DNA from: Chloroflexota bacterium
GTDB lineage: Bacteria > Chloroflexota > Dehalococcoidia > UBA2247 > RBG-13-53-26
DNA length: 48,912 bases
Assembly (NCBI GenBank): GCA_016876035.1
Contig: VGOE01000007.1
Coordinates: 1-48,912, forward strand
Direction of reading: 5' to 3'
The notes beneath the pieces are model-generated. The model had not been told where the DNA came from. It searched no databases and saw nothing but the letters and a program-made list of their open reading frames with translations. This document shows positions 24,866 through 33,532 of the stretch, in pieces (within the stretch, counting starts at the first letter, position 1; the number at the start of each line of letters is the position of its first letter). A program made the translations under genes and the position numbers.

Positions 24866-26014
24866 ATGCCCATAGACAAAGGTAGGAGTTTACGGCGTTG
24901 CTACAGCTTTGATGAGGTGGCTATAGTGCCTGGCGATATCACCATTAACCCCGAACAGACCAACATCGATCTCAAACTGGGCGACCTGACCTTCTCCACC
25001 CCCATACTGGCTGCGGCCATGGACGCCGTGGTCGATCCCACCTTCGCTGTCCTGCTTAGTAAGCTTGGTGGCCTGGCAGTGCTCAACCTCGAAGGGGTGC
25101 AGGCCCGCTACGAGAAGCCAGAGGAGGTTATAGCCGAGATCATACAGGCGCCCCCCGCTGAAGTCACCTTGTCCTTACAGCGGATCTACTCCGAGCCTAT
25201 AAAGGAACACCTGGTCGCCGAGCGCATTCGTTTCATCAAAAAAAAGGGGGCCGTCTGCGCTGTTTCAGTTACTCCGGCCAACACCAAGAAGTTTGCACCT
25301 ATCATTGCTGAGGCAGGGGCAGATGTGCTAGTTGTACAGTCCACGGTGACCACCGCTCGCCACTTCTCCAAAAGCCTCCGCGGCCTTATCTTCTCGGAGT
25401 TATGCCAATCCATGTCTGTGCCTGTTGTGGTAGGGAACTGTGTCAGCTACAGCGCTACACTGGAGCTAATGAGGGAAGGCGTCTCTGGCATTTTGATTGG
25501 CGTGGGGCCGGGGGCCACCTGCACCACCAGGCAGGTCCTGGGTATAGGGGTTCCCCAAGTTACTGCCACTATGGACTGCGCTGCCGCCAGAGATGATTAC
25601 TTTCGGGAAACAGGCAGGTATGTCAGCCTCATTACAGATGGGGGGATTCACTCCGGGAGCGATCTGTGCAAAGCTTTTGCAGCCGGTGCTGACGCCGTAA
25701 TGCTGGGAGCTATCCTGGCCCAGGCCGAGGAGGCACCAGGCAAGGGCTACCAGTGGGGTATGGCAAGCCCGCATCCGGCCCTGCCCAGGGGTAAGCGAAT
25801 CAGAGTTGATACTACTGCCCATCTGGAGAAGATCCTCTTTGGCCCTTCAACAGTCAGTGATGGGACTCAAAACCTGGTGGGTGCGCTGCGCACTGCTATG
25901 GGTGTCTGTGGTGCTGCTACCATCGCCCAGATGCACCAGGTGGAAATGGTAATCGCGCCAGCAATAAAGACGGAAGGCAAGTCTTGGCAAGTTCAACAAG
26001 CCTACTGTCAATAG
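24866..26014 (+). CDS. guaB3: GuaB3-type IMP dehydrogenase-family protein
   Basis: A 382-residue TIM-barrel protein. 'RCYSFDEVAIVPG' at the N-terminus and 'PILAAAMDAVVDP' match the GuaB3 group of actinobacteria, cyanobacteria and chloroflexi. 'ILIGVGPGATCTTRQVLGIGVPQ' (in outline) contains the catalytic Cys loop, and 'LITDGGIHSGSDLCKAFAAGADAVMLG' (in outline) the phosphate-binding Gly. There is no CBS domain insert. The group has been linked to GMP reductase-like or purine salvage roles; I cannot tell which applies. I chose the ATG at 24866 because GGGGGAG lies 5 nt upstream. The longer frame to 24803 would begin inside the promoter. Confidence 0.88.
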   Translation: MPIDKGRSLRRCYSFDEVAIVPGDITINPEQTNIDLKLGDLTFSTPILAAAMDAVVDPTFAVLLSKLGGLAVLNLEGVQARYEKPEEVIAEIIQAPPAEVTLSLQRIYSEPIKEHLVAERIRFIKKKGAVCAVSVTPANTKKFAPIIAEAGADVLVVQSTVTTARHFSKSLRGLIFSELCQSMSVPVVVGNCVSYSATLELMREGVSGILIGVGPGATCTTRQVLGIGVPQVTATMDCAAARDDYFRETGRYVSLITDGGIHSGSDLCKAFAAGADAVMLGAILAQAEEAPGKGYQWGMASPHPALPRGKRIRVDTTAHLEKILFGPSTVSDGTQNLVGALRTAMGVCGAATIAQMHQVEMVIAPAIKTEGKSWQVQQAYCQ

Positions 26015-26901
26015 CCGACCTGAGTGCGGACGATATCTGGGGCCTTGTCGAGAAGGCTGTCAGCCTGAAACAAGAGACAAGCAGACCGTACCTCAAGGGT
26101 AAGACCCTGGCTCTGCTCTTCGAGAAACCTTCTCTTCGTACCCGGGTAAGCTTTGATGTGGCCATGTGGCAACTAGGGGGACATGCCATCTATCTTTCCC
26201 CGGAGGAAGTCGGCCTAGGAAAGCGTGAAAGGGTGGCCGATGCAACTCGAACCCTGAGCCGCTATGTGGACGGTATCGCAGCGCGGACTTACTCTCACCA
26301 AACTCTAGAATTGCTGGCTCAGTACGCCGATGTGCCAGTCATCAATGCTCTTTCTGACCAGGAACACCCTTGCCAGGCACTGGGTGATCTGCTCACCATT
26401 TTTGAGAAGAAGGGAACACTAAAGGGCTTGAATATGGCCTATATCGGTGACGGCAATAATGTAGCCAGGAGCTTGCTTCTGGCCACGGCGTTGGTAGGTA
26501 TGCACTTCTTTATCGCCTCCCCACTGGCCTATGAGTTGCCGGTGACAATACTACGACAGGCTAAGGACCTTGCTTCGCAGAGCGAGGCTAATATATGCCT
26601 GACCGAACATCCCCGCCTGGCTGTTATGGACGCGGATGTCGTCTATACCGATGTCTGGACCAGCATGGGCCAGGAAGCTGAAACAGAGGCTCGCCGGCTT
26701 GCCTTCGCCCCCTTCCAGGTGGACAAACAACTATTGTCCTTGGCCAAGAGCAATGCCTTGCTGATGCACCCTTTACCGGCCCATCATGGCGAAGAGATCG
26801 CCGATGGTCTCCTGGATCACCCCCAGTCTGTGGTGTTCGATCAGGCAGAGAACCGACTCCATATCCAAAAGGCAATCCTCTTGAAAGTGCTCGGTGGCTA
26901 G
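25984..26901 (+). CDS. argF: Ornithine carbamoyltransferase with HPLP variant motif
   Basis: A 305-residue carbamoyltransferase making citrulline. Carbamoyl-phosphate binding: 'FEKPSLRTRVSF' (46-57) and 'DQEHPCQALGD' (125-134). The ornithine-site loop 'DVWTSMGQE' (223-231) is OTC-specific. The C-terminal motif reads 'MHPLPAHHGEE' (261-271), where OTCs usually have HCLP; the Cys to Pro change is ATCase-like. TTG start with GGAAGG 6 nt upstream. The first 31 nt overlap guaB3, and the family N-terminus 'LLSIADLSADDI' begins right there, supporting this start. Confidence 0.9.
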   Translation: MASSTSLLSIADLSADDIWGLVEKAVSLKQETSRPYLKGKTLALLFEKPSLRTRVSFDVAMWQLGGHAIYLSPEEVGLGKRERVADATRTLSRYVDGIAARTYSHQTLELLAQYADVPVINALSDQEHPCQALGDLLTIFEKKGTLKGLNMAYIGDGNNVARSLLLATALVGMHFFIASPLAYELPVTILRQAKDLASQSEANICLTEHPRLAVMDADVVYTDVWTSMGQEAETEARRLAFAPFQVDKQLLSLAKSNALLMHPLPAHHGEEIADGLLDHPQSVVFDQAENRLHIQKAILLKVLGG

Positions 26902-26930
26902 ACCAGGCAACCTGAATGTTAGGGGACATC

Positions 26931-28268
26931 ATGAAGAGACCTGTCGTGACCATTGTCGGCAGGCCCAACGTAGGCAAATCCACCCTCTTCAATCGCATCC
27001 TCGGTGAGAGAAGGGCTATTGTCGAAGATCTGCCAGGAACAACGCGAGACAGAATATCCGCCGATATCTCGTGGGAAGGGCAAGAATTTACGCTGGTGGA
27101 TTCCGGGGGGCTAGAGGCAAGACCAGACTCCGGCATCAAACAGAAAGTAAAAGAGCAGGTAGAGGCAGCCATAGCTGAAGCTGACTTGATCCTTTTCCTG
27201 GTAGATGCCCGCGAGGGAGTAATGCCCGGCGACCAGGAGGTGGCTGACATATTGCGTCGCTCACAGAAGCCATTACAACTGGTGGCAAACAAAGTCGATA
27301 ACGATAGGCAAGAAAGCGAACTATTCCAGTTCCACAAGCTGGGCATGGGTGAACCTATCCCTGTCAGTGCCTATCATGGCAAAGGAATTGACGAATTGCT
27401 GGACAAAGCCACTGCGTGTTTGCCACCTGCCACTCTTGCCCCTGCTGAGCCAGAATCGATGAAAATCGCCATTGTGGGACGGCCTAACGTGGGAAAATCG
27501 CTACTAGTCAACACCCTCTTAGGGGAAGAGCGGCTGATTGTCGACAGCACTCCAGGAACAACTCGCGATTCAGTAGATACAGTTCTACGCCTTGATGACG
27601 GGAGCATAATTCTTATTGATACCGCAGGAATAAGACGACGGGGCCGGATTCAGCCTGGCATTGAGCGGTACAGCTTGGAACGCACCCAGCGTGCTATTGA
27701 GCGCTCTGATGTTGCCGTGCTGCTCATCGACGCTGTGGAGGGGATCACCACTCAGGACACGCACATTCTGGGTTACATTCAGAAGGCCTACAGAGGAGCC
27801 ATACTGGCAATCAACAAGTGGGACCTGGCGGAAGTGAAGGACGTAAATCAGTGGACAGACGTGATAAGGCAAAGGACCAGGTTCATGCCTTACATAGAGA
27901 TACTGTCCATCTCTGCCAAGACCGGATACGGAGTAGCAAAGGTTCTGCCTACCGCCAAGAGGGTCTATGAAGAGAGAAACAAGCATATCCCGGCTGACTC
28001 TCTGGATAAGGTAATTAGAGAAGCAGTGGCAGCACATTTCCCTCCGAAGAAAGGTACCAGGAAGCTGACAGTCATTGGAGCAACACAAACGGCGGTCAGT
28101 CCGCCCACCTTCGCCTTTTCCGTCAATGATGCCTCCCTGGTCCATTTCTCCTACCAACGCTATCTGGAAAACAAGTTGCGCCAGGCTTTTGGTTTTCAGG
28201 GTAACCCCCTCCGCCTTATATTTCACAGCAGAAGCAAAAAGCGAGTCAAAGAACCTGGTGCTTCGTAA
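26931..28268 (+). CDS. der: Ribosome-biogenesis GTPase Der (EngA)
   Basis: A 445-residue protein with two tandem GTPase domains and a C-terminal KH-like domain. It is needed for 50S subunit assembly. First domain: 'IVGRPNVGKSTLFNR', 'DLPGTTRDR', 'DSGG', 'NKVD'. Second: 'IVGRPNVGKSLLVNTL', 'STPGTTRDS', 'DTAGIRRRGR', 'NKWDL', 'ISAKTGYG'. I chose the ATG at 26931 (AGGGG 6 nt upstream). The ATG at 26916 adds five residues. It follows argF by 29 nt and is plus-strand like plsY and gpsA. Confidence 0.97.
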   Translation: MKRPVVTIVGRPNVGKSTLFNRILGERRAIVEDLPGTTRDRISADISWEGQEFTLVDSGGLEARPDSGIKQKVKEQVEAAIAEADLILFLVDAREGVMPGDQEVADILRRSQKPLQLVANKVDNDRQESELFQFHKLGMGEPIPVSAYHGKGIDELLDKATACLPPATLAPAEPESMKIAIVGRPNVGKSLLVNTLLGEERLIVDSTPGTTRDSVDTVLRLDDGSIILIDTAGIRRRGRIQPGIERYSLERTQRAIERSDVAVLLIDAVEGITTQDTHILGYIQKAYRGAILAINKWDLAEVKDVNQWTDVIRQRTRFMPYIEILSISAKTGYGVAKVLPTAKRVYEERNKHIPADSLDKVIREAVAAHFPPKKGTRKLTVIGATQTAVSPPTFAFSVNDASLVHFSYQRYLENKLRQAFGFQGNPLRLIFHSRSKKRVKEPGAS

Positions 28269-28336
28269 CGTGAGAACCTTCGTTACGCTCATGATGACAG
28301 CGTCCGCAGATGCCATTCCGATCCGCCGCAGGCGGA
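28264..28336. repeat. Two short inverted repeats after der
   Basis: CGTAACG, a 10-nt loop, then CGTTACG (28264-28287) straddle the der stop. TCCGCC-gca-GGCGGA (28322-28336) follows. The second resembles another dispersed palindrome type. Neither has a T-tract. The remaining bases up to plsY at 28432 hold nothing I recognise. Confidence 0.45.
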
Positions 28337-28431
28337 GAAGAATCTCGGTTGTTGCGCGGAACCTCGGCAATTCTGAAAACCAAGTTTCGGCCGTCATAAA
28401 TCATGGCTGCCAAGAAGCGGGGTAGCGCAAT

Positions 28432-29079
28432 ATGGTAGTATTGGAGTATACTGCTGTTATCCTGCTGGGTTATTGCTTGGGTGCCATCCCTTTTGGCTTG
28501 GTTGCGGGCCGGCTAACCCGAGGAGTAGACGTCAGGGAATATGGTAGTGGCAAGACAGGATTTGCCAACGTATTGCGCTCTGCTGGCTGGAGGGCAGGCC
28601 TTTTGACCCTGCTAGCCGATGTAAGCAAGGGCGCGGCACCAGTATCGATCAGTTGGGTCGTGCTACATAGCCACGGTGCACAGGTTGCGGCTGCTCTGGC
28701 AGCTATGGTGGGCCACATTTGGCCCGTATACACCAGGTTCCGAGGTGGCAGAGGGGTGAGCACCTTTGCGGGAGGCATGTTGGCAATGTATTGGCCTGTT
28801 GGATTGGCATGTGGTCCGGGCGTGGGACTGGGTACTGCTGCTCTGACACGCTACATGTCATTGGGTTCGATACTTGTTGCGGTTAGCTCCCTGCTGGTGA
28901 TGCTAGTCATGGTGCTCCTGGAAACACAACCAAAAGCCTACTTGATCTATGCTGCTATTGGAGGCGGCTTGATTTTGTTCCAACATCGTGATAATATACA
29001 ACGGCTTCGTACTGGCACGGAACGTAGGCTGGGTGAGAGGGCGGACAGAAGAGAATCTTCCTCTCACCAGGCAAGGTGA
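28432..29079 (+). CDS. plsY: Glycerol-3-phosphate acyltransferase PlsY
   Basis: A 215-residue integral membrane enzyme that acylates glycerol-3-phosphate from acyl-phosphate, the first step of phospholipid synthesis. It has about five hydrophobic segments. The three signature loops are 'YGSGKTGFANVLRSAG' (usually GSGN.GATN), 'GHIWPVYTRFRGGRGVSTF' (usually GH.FPV...F.GGKGVAT), and 'FQHRDNIQRLRTGTERRLG'. The C-terminal basic tail is a little longer than usual. It is followed by gpsA after 10 nt, so the two G3P steps are encoded together. Confidence 0.93.
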   Translation: MVVLEYTAVILLGYCLGAIPFGLVAGRLTRGVDVREYGSGKTGFANVLRSAGWRAGLLTLLADVSKGAAPVSISWVVLHSHGAQVAAALAAMVGHIWPVYTRFRGGRGVSTFAGGMLAMYWPVGLACGPGVGLGTAALTRYMSLGSILVAVSSLLVMLVMVLLETQPKAYLIYAAIGGGLILFQHRDNIQRLRTGTERRLGERADRRESSSHQAR

Positions 29080-29089
29080 AGGATTAAGG

Positions 29090-30187
29090 ATGCCAAAAGC
29101 AGCTATCGTCGGCAATGCCAGTTGGGGGACAGCCATCGGGATGATCTTGGCCCGCAAGGGGACCGATGTAAAGCTGTGGACTCGCGACCAAGAAACAGCC
29201 GATAAGCTCAACCAAGCAAAAGAGAACTCTATCTACCTGCCTGGACTTCCCTTCCCACCAGGCCTTTCTGCTACGCCCTCTTTAGAAGAGGCATTAGACA
29301 AGGCAGACATAGTTGTTTTCGCTGTACCATCCGAAAGTATGCGTCGCAATGTCAGGCAGCTAAGGGACTATCTACCAGACTCGGCTCTTATCGTAAGTGC
29401 CACCAAGGGATTGGAAATGGATAGTGGCAAACGCATGTCTCAGGTAATTGCCGAAGGGGTTGATGATCGCTTTCACCATAATATCTGTGCCCTCTCCGGC
29501 CCAAACATGGCCAGGGAGGCGGCTGAAGGCCTGCTCTCAGTAACTGTGGTTGCCGCCGCTGACGCGGCAGTGGCAGAGAGAGCACAGAAGTTTATGAATT
29601 CAAACAACTTCTACATCTTCACTACTACAGACATGATAGGTGTGGAGTTGGGTGGTGCGTTGAAGAATGTCATCAGCTTAGGCGTTGGTATGATAGACGG
29701 CTTGGGTAGTGGTAACAATGCCAAAGCAGCCTTCATCATTCGGGGATTGAGTGAAATAATCGTTCTCGGAACCACCTTTGGTGCTAACCCTCTCACTTTC
29801 ATTGGACTGAGTGGATTAGGAGATTTGGTAGTTACCTGCTTCAGTACCGAGAGCCGCAATGTTTATGTCGGCAAGCAACTTGCCAGCGGGCACACTTTAA
29901 CTGAGATAAGGCAATCGATGCCATTCGTAGCTGAAGGAGTTGGTAGCGCTTTCGCTGCTCGTCAGCTAGGCCAGAAAGCAGGCCTCAGCCTGCCTATTAT
30001 AGAGCAGATCTATAAGGTGATTTACGAGGGCGCTGACGTCAGGAAAGCAGCGACTCAGTTAGTAGAATACCCTGCAGATGGGAAATCGCTGGAAATCACC
30101 AAGCTGCTTCGTTTCATGCTGGATTACTTCCGCACTAGGTGGCACCCACCACCGAGTTGGCTTAAGGGAGTAGATGACTCGGCCTAA
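29090..30187 (+). CDS. gpsA: Glycerol-3-phosphate dehydrogenase [NAD(P)+]
   Basis: A protein of about 365 aa that reduces dihydroxyacetone phosphate to sn-glycerol-3-phosphate for PlsY. It shows 'FAVPSESMRR', 'SATKGLEM', 'ALSGPNMAREAAEG', 'GVELGGALKNVISLGVGMIDGL' (in outline; substrate Lys and Asn), and 'GLSGLGDLVVTCFS'. The nucleotide-binding loop is 'GNASWGTA' rather than GAGSWGTA, so the second Gly of GxGxxG is Ala. I chose the ATG at 29090 with an AAGG site, just after the plsY stop. The C-terminal tail ('RTRWHPPPSWLKG') is about 25-30 residues longer than typical. Confidence 0.93.
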   Translation: MPKAAIVGNASWGTAIGMILARKGTDVKLWTRDQETADKLNQAKENSIYLPGLPFPPGLSATPSLEEALDKADIVVFAVPSESMRRNVRQLRDYLPDSALIVSATKGLEMDSGKRMSQVIAEGVDDRFHHNICALSGPNMAREAAEGLLSVTVVAAADAAVAERAQKFMNSNNFYIFTTTDMIGVELGGALKNVISLGVGMIDGLGSGNNAKAAFIIRGLSEIIVLGTTFGANPLTFIGLSGLGDLVVTCFSTESRNVYVGKQLASGHTLTEIRQSMPFVAEGVGSAFAARQLGQKAGLSLPIIEQIYKVIYEGADVRKAATQLVEYPADGKSLEITKLLRFMLDYFRTRWHPPPSWLKGVDDSA

Positions 30188-30247
30188 CGCCAGATAAACT
30201 CCGCTTTCACTGTGACGGGCCTGTGCGGATCACCCTTTCCCGCCTTG

Positions 30248-31408
30248 CTATTCTTGGCTCTGGTCGGTCTTTTTTGGTTTTTTTATCCGGTCGAACAGGC
30301 TCTCGCCACGTCCTGTAGATGCTTTTGCTTTGCCTAGGCTCTTTGATAGCTCTACGAACAACCTGCGCTGCCCATCATCTAGTTTCTCAGGAGTAATTAC
30401 ACGAACCGTAATTAGCTGGTCTCCCCTTGCGGACCGATTAAGGTAAGGTACACCCTTTCCTTTCAAGCGTATGACCTTGCCACTCTGCGTGCCTGCATCG
30501 ATTTTGAGATTCGCCACGCCATCGAGAGTAGGAACTTCCACCTCATCCCCCAGAGCCGCCTGGGCGAAGTTTATCGGCAACTCGTAGAGTATGTCGTTAC
30601 CATGACGCTTGAAGAAGCTGTGTTCCCTGACTGACAGCAGAACATAGAGATCACCCGGAGGACCTCCCCACATCCCTGCCTCTCCCTCTCCTTTAAGACA
30701 TATCTGGGAACCGTCCTCTACACCAGGAGGAATCTTCACCACCATCTTGCGATGCTGCCGTTGCTTTCCAGCGCCTTGGCAATGAGTACAAGGTTGAGCA
30801 ACTATACTCCCCCTTCCGGAGCAGCGCTGACAGACTACCGTATTGACAAAGCGCCCAAAAAAGCTCTGGCGCACCCTTCGCGTCTCCCCGGCACCATTGC
30901 AGTCCGGGCACCTTAGTGGCTGACTCCCTGGTTCGCCTCCCAAACCGTGACAGCGAGGGCACCTCTCCGTCCGCACAATCTCAATCCCTTTCTCGCCGCC
31001 AAACACCGCCTCTTCAAAGGAAATGGTGATGTTATGACGCAGATCCGCACCTTGCTGTGGCACACGTACTCTTACTCTGGTGGCATTCGTTCCTGCAAAA
31101 AAGGCTTCAAAGATGTCCCCCAGACTATCTACAAGGTTATCAAAACCATCGAAGCCACGCCCCTCAAAGCCACCCCAGCGGTCATAGCGCGCCCTCTTCT
31201 CGGCATCACTCAACACCTGATAAGCTTCGTTGATTTCTTTGAACCTTTCGGCTGCCCCATCATGATGATTGCGGTCGGGATGACAGTCGAAAGCCAGCTT
31301 CCTGAAGGCTCTCGTGATCTCCTCCATACTGGCATCCCTCGTTACACCAAGAAGTTGGTAGTAATCTTTCCTGATAGCCATCTCTCGCTTTGCCCTAACT
31401 TTCATCAT
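30248..31408 (-). CDS. dnaJ: Chaperone protein DnaJ
   Basis: A co-chaperone of about 377-386 aa that stimulates the DnaK ATPase. The J domain has 'DYYQLLGVTRDASMEEI' and the HPD triad in 'FDCHPDRNHHD'. A G/F region follows ('GGFEGRGFDGF'), then four zinc-binding repeats (CPRCHGLGG, CPDCNGAGE, CQRCSGRGS, CTHCQGAGK), then two substrate-binding beta domains. A start at 31381 gives the typical 'MAIRKDYY' N-terminus, but the upstream GTG/ATG region near 31405-31408 has the better GGGAAG site, so the start is uncertain. No dnaK or grpE is nearby. I saw no CIRCE element in the 250-nt upstream spacer, which holds only an imperfect CCCCC/GGGGG hairpin. Confidence 0.95.
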   Translation of the reverse strand: MMKVRAKREMAIRKDYYQLLGVTRDASMEEITRAFRKLAFDCHPDRNHHDGAAERFKEINEAYQVLSDAEKRARYDRWGGFEGRGFDGFDNLVDSLGDIFEAFFAGTNATRVRVRVPQQGADLRHNITISFEEAVFGGEKGIEIVRTERCPRCHGLGGEPGSQPLRCPDCNGAGETRRVRQSFFGRFVNTVVCQRCSGRGSIVAQPCTHCQGAGKQRQHRKMVVKIPPGVEDGSQICLKGEGEAGMWGGPPGDLYVLLSVREHSFFKRHGNDILYELPINFAQAALGDEVEVPTLDGVANLKIDAGTQSGKVIRLKGKGVPYLNRSARGDQLITVRVITPEKLDDGQRRLFVELSKSLGKAKASTGRGESLFDRIKKPKKTDQSQE

Positions 31409-31657
31409 AATCTTCCCGCAAGTCAGAGGTCAAGGCTACACAGTAGGTGTCTAGTTGTGGTGAAGGGTCCTCTGGAGAAAAGGAGGAGCAACCTGAGGTG
31501 AATCACAGGAAATCGCTTCTTCTTGCCACAGTCAGAAAAACTCACAATGACTCCCCCTCTCTGCCAGCTTTCTTGGCGGGGGAAGCCGTGGACTTGTGCA
31601 CGTCAGCAAACCGGGAGATGAGCCTTGTCTATCCGATCAGCGAGAGACGGTACTCAT

Positions 31658-32980
31658 TCATTTGGTTGAGCCTTCAGGGCCAAAGGCCTGAAGGACTTTG
31701 TGGTGAAGATATGGTTTGAACGCAGTCTCCACTGCCACAACTTCCTCGTTTCTTAGCCTTCGGTTCAGTTCCAAGAATGCGCTCCTCGAAGAAAGAAACT
31801 CCTTTGAGCTCCGAAAGACTCTCCGCAACTCCAAAAAAATGACCCTTTCTGAGAAAGCCTCTTCGATCGCCAGACGGATTTCTTCGGGGTCAAGGATATC
31901 CTTTTTCGATAAGGTGTCAACGACTTGCTTAAGTCTATTAATGAGATTATCGAACAAGCGATCCATTCTCTCAAAATAGCCTTTTGCCTTGGGATAAATT
32001 TCGTCTACTGCCGCTTGTAATCCCATAAGCTCCATGGCTGAATCCATAGAATCCAATCCATCGCCCATCTCACTCAGGATGTGTGCGTACCCCTCAGGTT
32101 CTTCCTTGAGCAAGAACTTTTCCCTTGCTGTTTCATAGCTTTTGCGCCGAAAAAGCCCCAGTGCCGCCAATGCCCTGGACTTGTCTTCGTGGCCGTCTTG
32201 GTAGAACTTTTCAATGTCTCTTTCTTCTTGTTCCGAGATGAAATCAAACATCAGCCCCATGCTGGCGTTGTACAGCAGTTGCTTCCTGCAGTCAGCAACT
32301 TGCGTGGCAATCCTTCTGCTTTCCTCAGCCCGCAGATTGGACGATGTCTCTTTGATGTCCCGCAGTCTCTGTAGGAGCTCACCCAGCTCAACGCGTGAAT
32401 CTCCGTCCCAGCGTCCTTGGAAAGTGCTCAGACGGTCTCTAATCCATGCAAGGGACTCATTCACCCTGTCTCTGATCTCCTGAGTCATAAGAAGATAGAA
32501 TGATTGAGAGTTGAGGTCAAAAACCCTACCGAAACTGAGTTTCCCAGATTCTTGCACTACTCTGAATCGCACGTGCTGCCCTTGTTCCAGCTTCATACCT
32601 GGCAGGACCACAATCGCTCCCTCAATCACCCTGACCAGCGGATCCCCCTTTTTACCAAAGCCAAACACCTCACCTTCCATTACCTTAGTCTTTGTCAGCC
32701 CTGAGTTCACTCGGCGGTTCAGCTGATACCACACAGGCAGTATTCTTTCCGTCGCTTGCTCAAAGGCACGCTGAAACTTCTCTCTCTGTCCCTCCTTATT
32801 CTGAACAGGCAGGTTTTCGATGCTCTTCTCAATCGTCGCTCTCCCCTCCCGGAGCAGTTGTGAGATGCGCATGTAGGGATCGAACATGGCCTCATAGTCA
32901 ACCTTCTCAGCGGCCCCCGCCAGAACCTTGTAGTCCTCGCTTGAAGCAATCTCCTTCAATACCTTAGTCGTCTGAGTCAC
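31658..32980 (-). CDS. TRAM-domain, coiled-coil-rich protein of unknown function
   Basis: A 440-residue soluble protein. Residues 1-98 are helical. Residues about 100-157 ('MEGEVFGFGKKGD' through 'LEQGQHVRFRVVQESGKLSFGRVFD', in outline) have the pattern of a TRAM-type five-stranded RNA-binding barrel, as in MiaB and RumA. Residues about 165-440 are strongly helical and heptad-rich, with many Glu/Arg, likely coiled coil. No catalytic motif is seen. GTG start with AGGAGGT about 10 nt upstream. A TATACT box lies near 33040-33048 on the minus strand. I do not recognise a named family. An RNA-associated structural or regulatory role is a guess. Confidence 0.75.
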   Translation of the reverse strand: MTQTTKVLKEIASSEDYKVLAGAAEKVDYEAMFDPYMRISQLLREGRATIEKSIENLPVQNKEGQREKFQRAFEQATERILPVWYQLNRRVNSGLTKTKVMEGEVFGFGKKGDPLVRVIEGAIVVLPGMKLEQGQHVRFRVVQESGKLSFGRVFDLNSQSFYLLMTQEIRDRVNESLAWIRDRLSTFQGRWDGDSRVELGELLQRLRDIKETSSNLRAEESRRIATQVADCRKQLLYNASMGLMFDFISEQEERDIEKFYQDGHEDKSRALAALGLFRRKSYETAREKFLLKEEPEGYAHILSEMGDGLDSMDSAMELMGLQAAVDEIYPKAKGYFERMDRLFDNLINRLKQVVDTLSKKDILDPEEIRLAIEEAFSERVIFLELRRVFRSSKEFLSSRSAFLELNRRLRNEEVVAVETAFKPYLHHKVLQAFGPEGSTK

Positions 32981-33247
32981 CCGATAAGGACCTCCTGCTT
33001 CCTAGAATCATCCTCAAAACTACCCTTGCCTGCTAGACTATCAGTATACCACGATCGCAGGCAATTTCTCACCCGTCGCCGCTCCCCCATCCCTCTCGCG
33101 CCCACAACCTCAAACGCTTGAGAGGTCTATCGATGTGCCATCTGCTTTTCACCCCGACCCGGCTAGCACGCATATTGTGTGTAAGCAGAGGGGCGTACCT
33201 TTCTAGCCATCACAGAAAAAGATCTCAAAAAGGTCGAATCGGGGGTA

Positions 33248-33275
33248 TTGACAAATTTGCAATATGGTGTATCAT
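33248..33275 (+). promoter_or_regulatory. Sigma-70 promoter of the kamA operon
   Basis: A consensus TTGACA at 33248-33253 and TATCAT at 33270-33275 have a 16-nt spacer. It lies 325 nt before the kamA start, so the transcript has a long leader. The region 32981-33247 upstream otherwise holds only the divergent promoter of the TRAM-domain gene. Confidence 0.7.
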
Positions 33276-33281
33276 AACATC

Positions 33282-33510
33282 AAAAGTAGTCTTGTCATTA
33301 GGATATTCTGCTACACGGTTTTGCTTCCGCCATTCTTGGATGTAGGCGGAGAAAGGATATAAGATCGCGTTTCCCCTTTATAGGGGAAGAGATAGATAAG
33401 ACAGGATGGATGTCGAAAGCAGGCTAAGGCCCGCGAAGATAGATAAAATAGTGGCGACAGATGAGAAACCCTGTTCTTACAAGTTGAGAACAGGGAATTT
33501 GTCTTTTTTC
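33282..33510 (+). ncRNA. Structured leader RNA / candidate riboswitch or attenuator of kamA
   Basis: A 5' leader of about 230 nt. It holds hairpin TCCGCC/GGCGGA (33326-33331 with 33345-33350), hairpin TTCCCC/GGGGAA (33371-33376 with 33383-33388), and a longer-range TGTCG/CGACA helix (33411-33415 with 33455-33459). TAAGACAGG at 33397-33405 can pair, with one bulged U, with CCTGTTCTTA at 33470-33479. That is the 5' arm of the terminator, so antiterminator and terminator exclude each other. The box AGATAGATAA occurs twice (around 33390 and 33439). I find no T-box, lysine-, SAM-, cobalamin- or c-di-GMP riboswitch signature. It could also be a stand-alone small RNA ending at the terminator. Confidence 0.6.
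33469..33509 (+). terminator. Intrinsic terminator in the kamA leader
   Basis: CCCTGTTCT, a 9-nt loop, then AGAACAGGG (33469-33495) form a perfect 9-bp stem, followed by AATTTGTC and six T. It lies about 90 nt upstream of kamA, so readthrough must be allowed for the operon to be expressed, as in transcription attenuation. The 5' arm has an alternative partner upstream. Confidence 0.8.
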
Positions 33511-33532
33511 AGGAGGTATAGGTAAGAGATTA

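Noticed and set aside
28264-28287. Intrinsic terminator after der
   Set aside because: The stem is only 7 bp with a 10-nt loop, overlaps the stop codon and has no T-tract.
33282-33510. Known riboswitch or T-box in the kamA leader
   Set aside because: Signature blocks of lysine, SAM, cobalamin, c-di-GMP and T-box leaders were looked for by eye and not found. It is therefore reported as unassigned.
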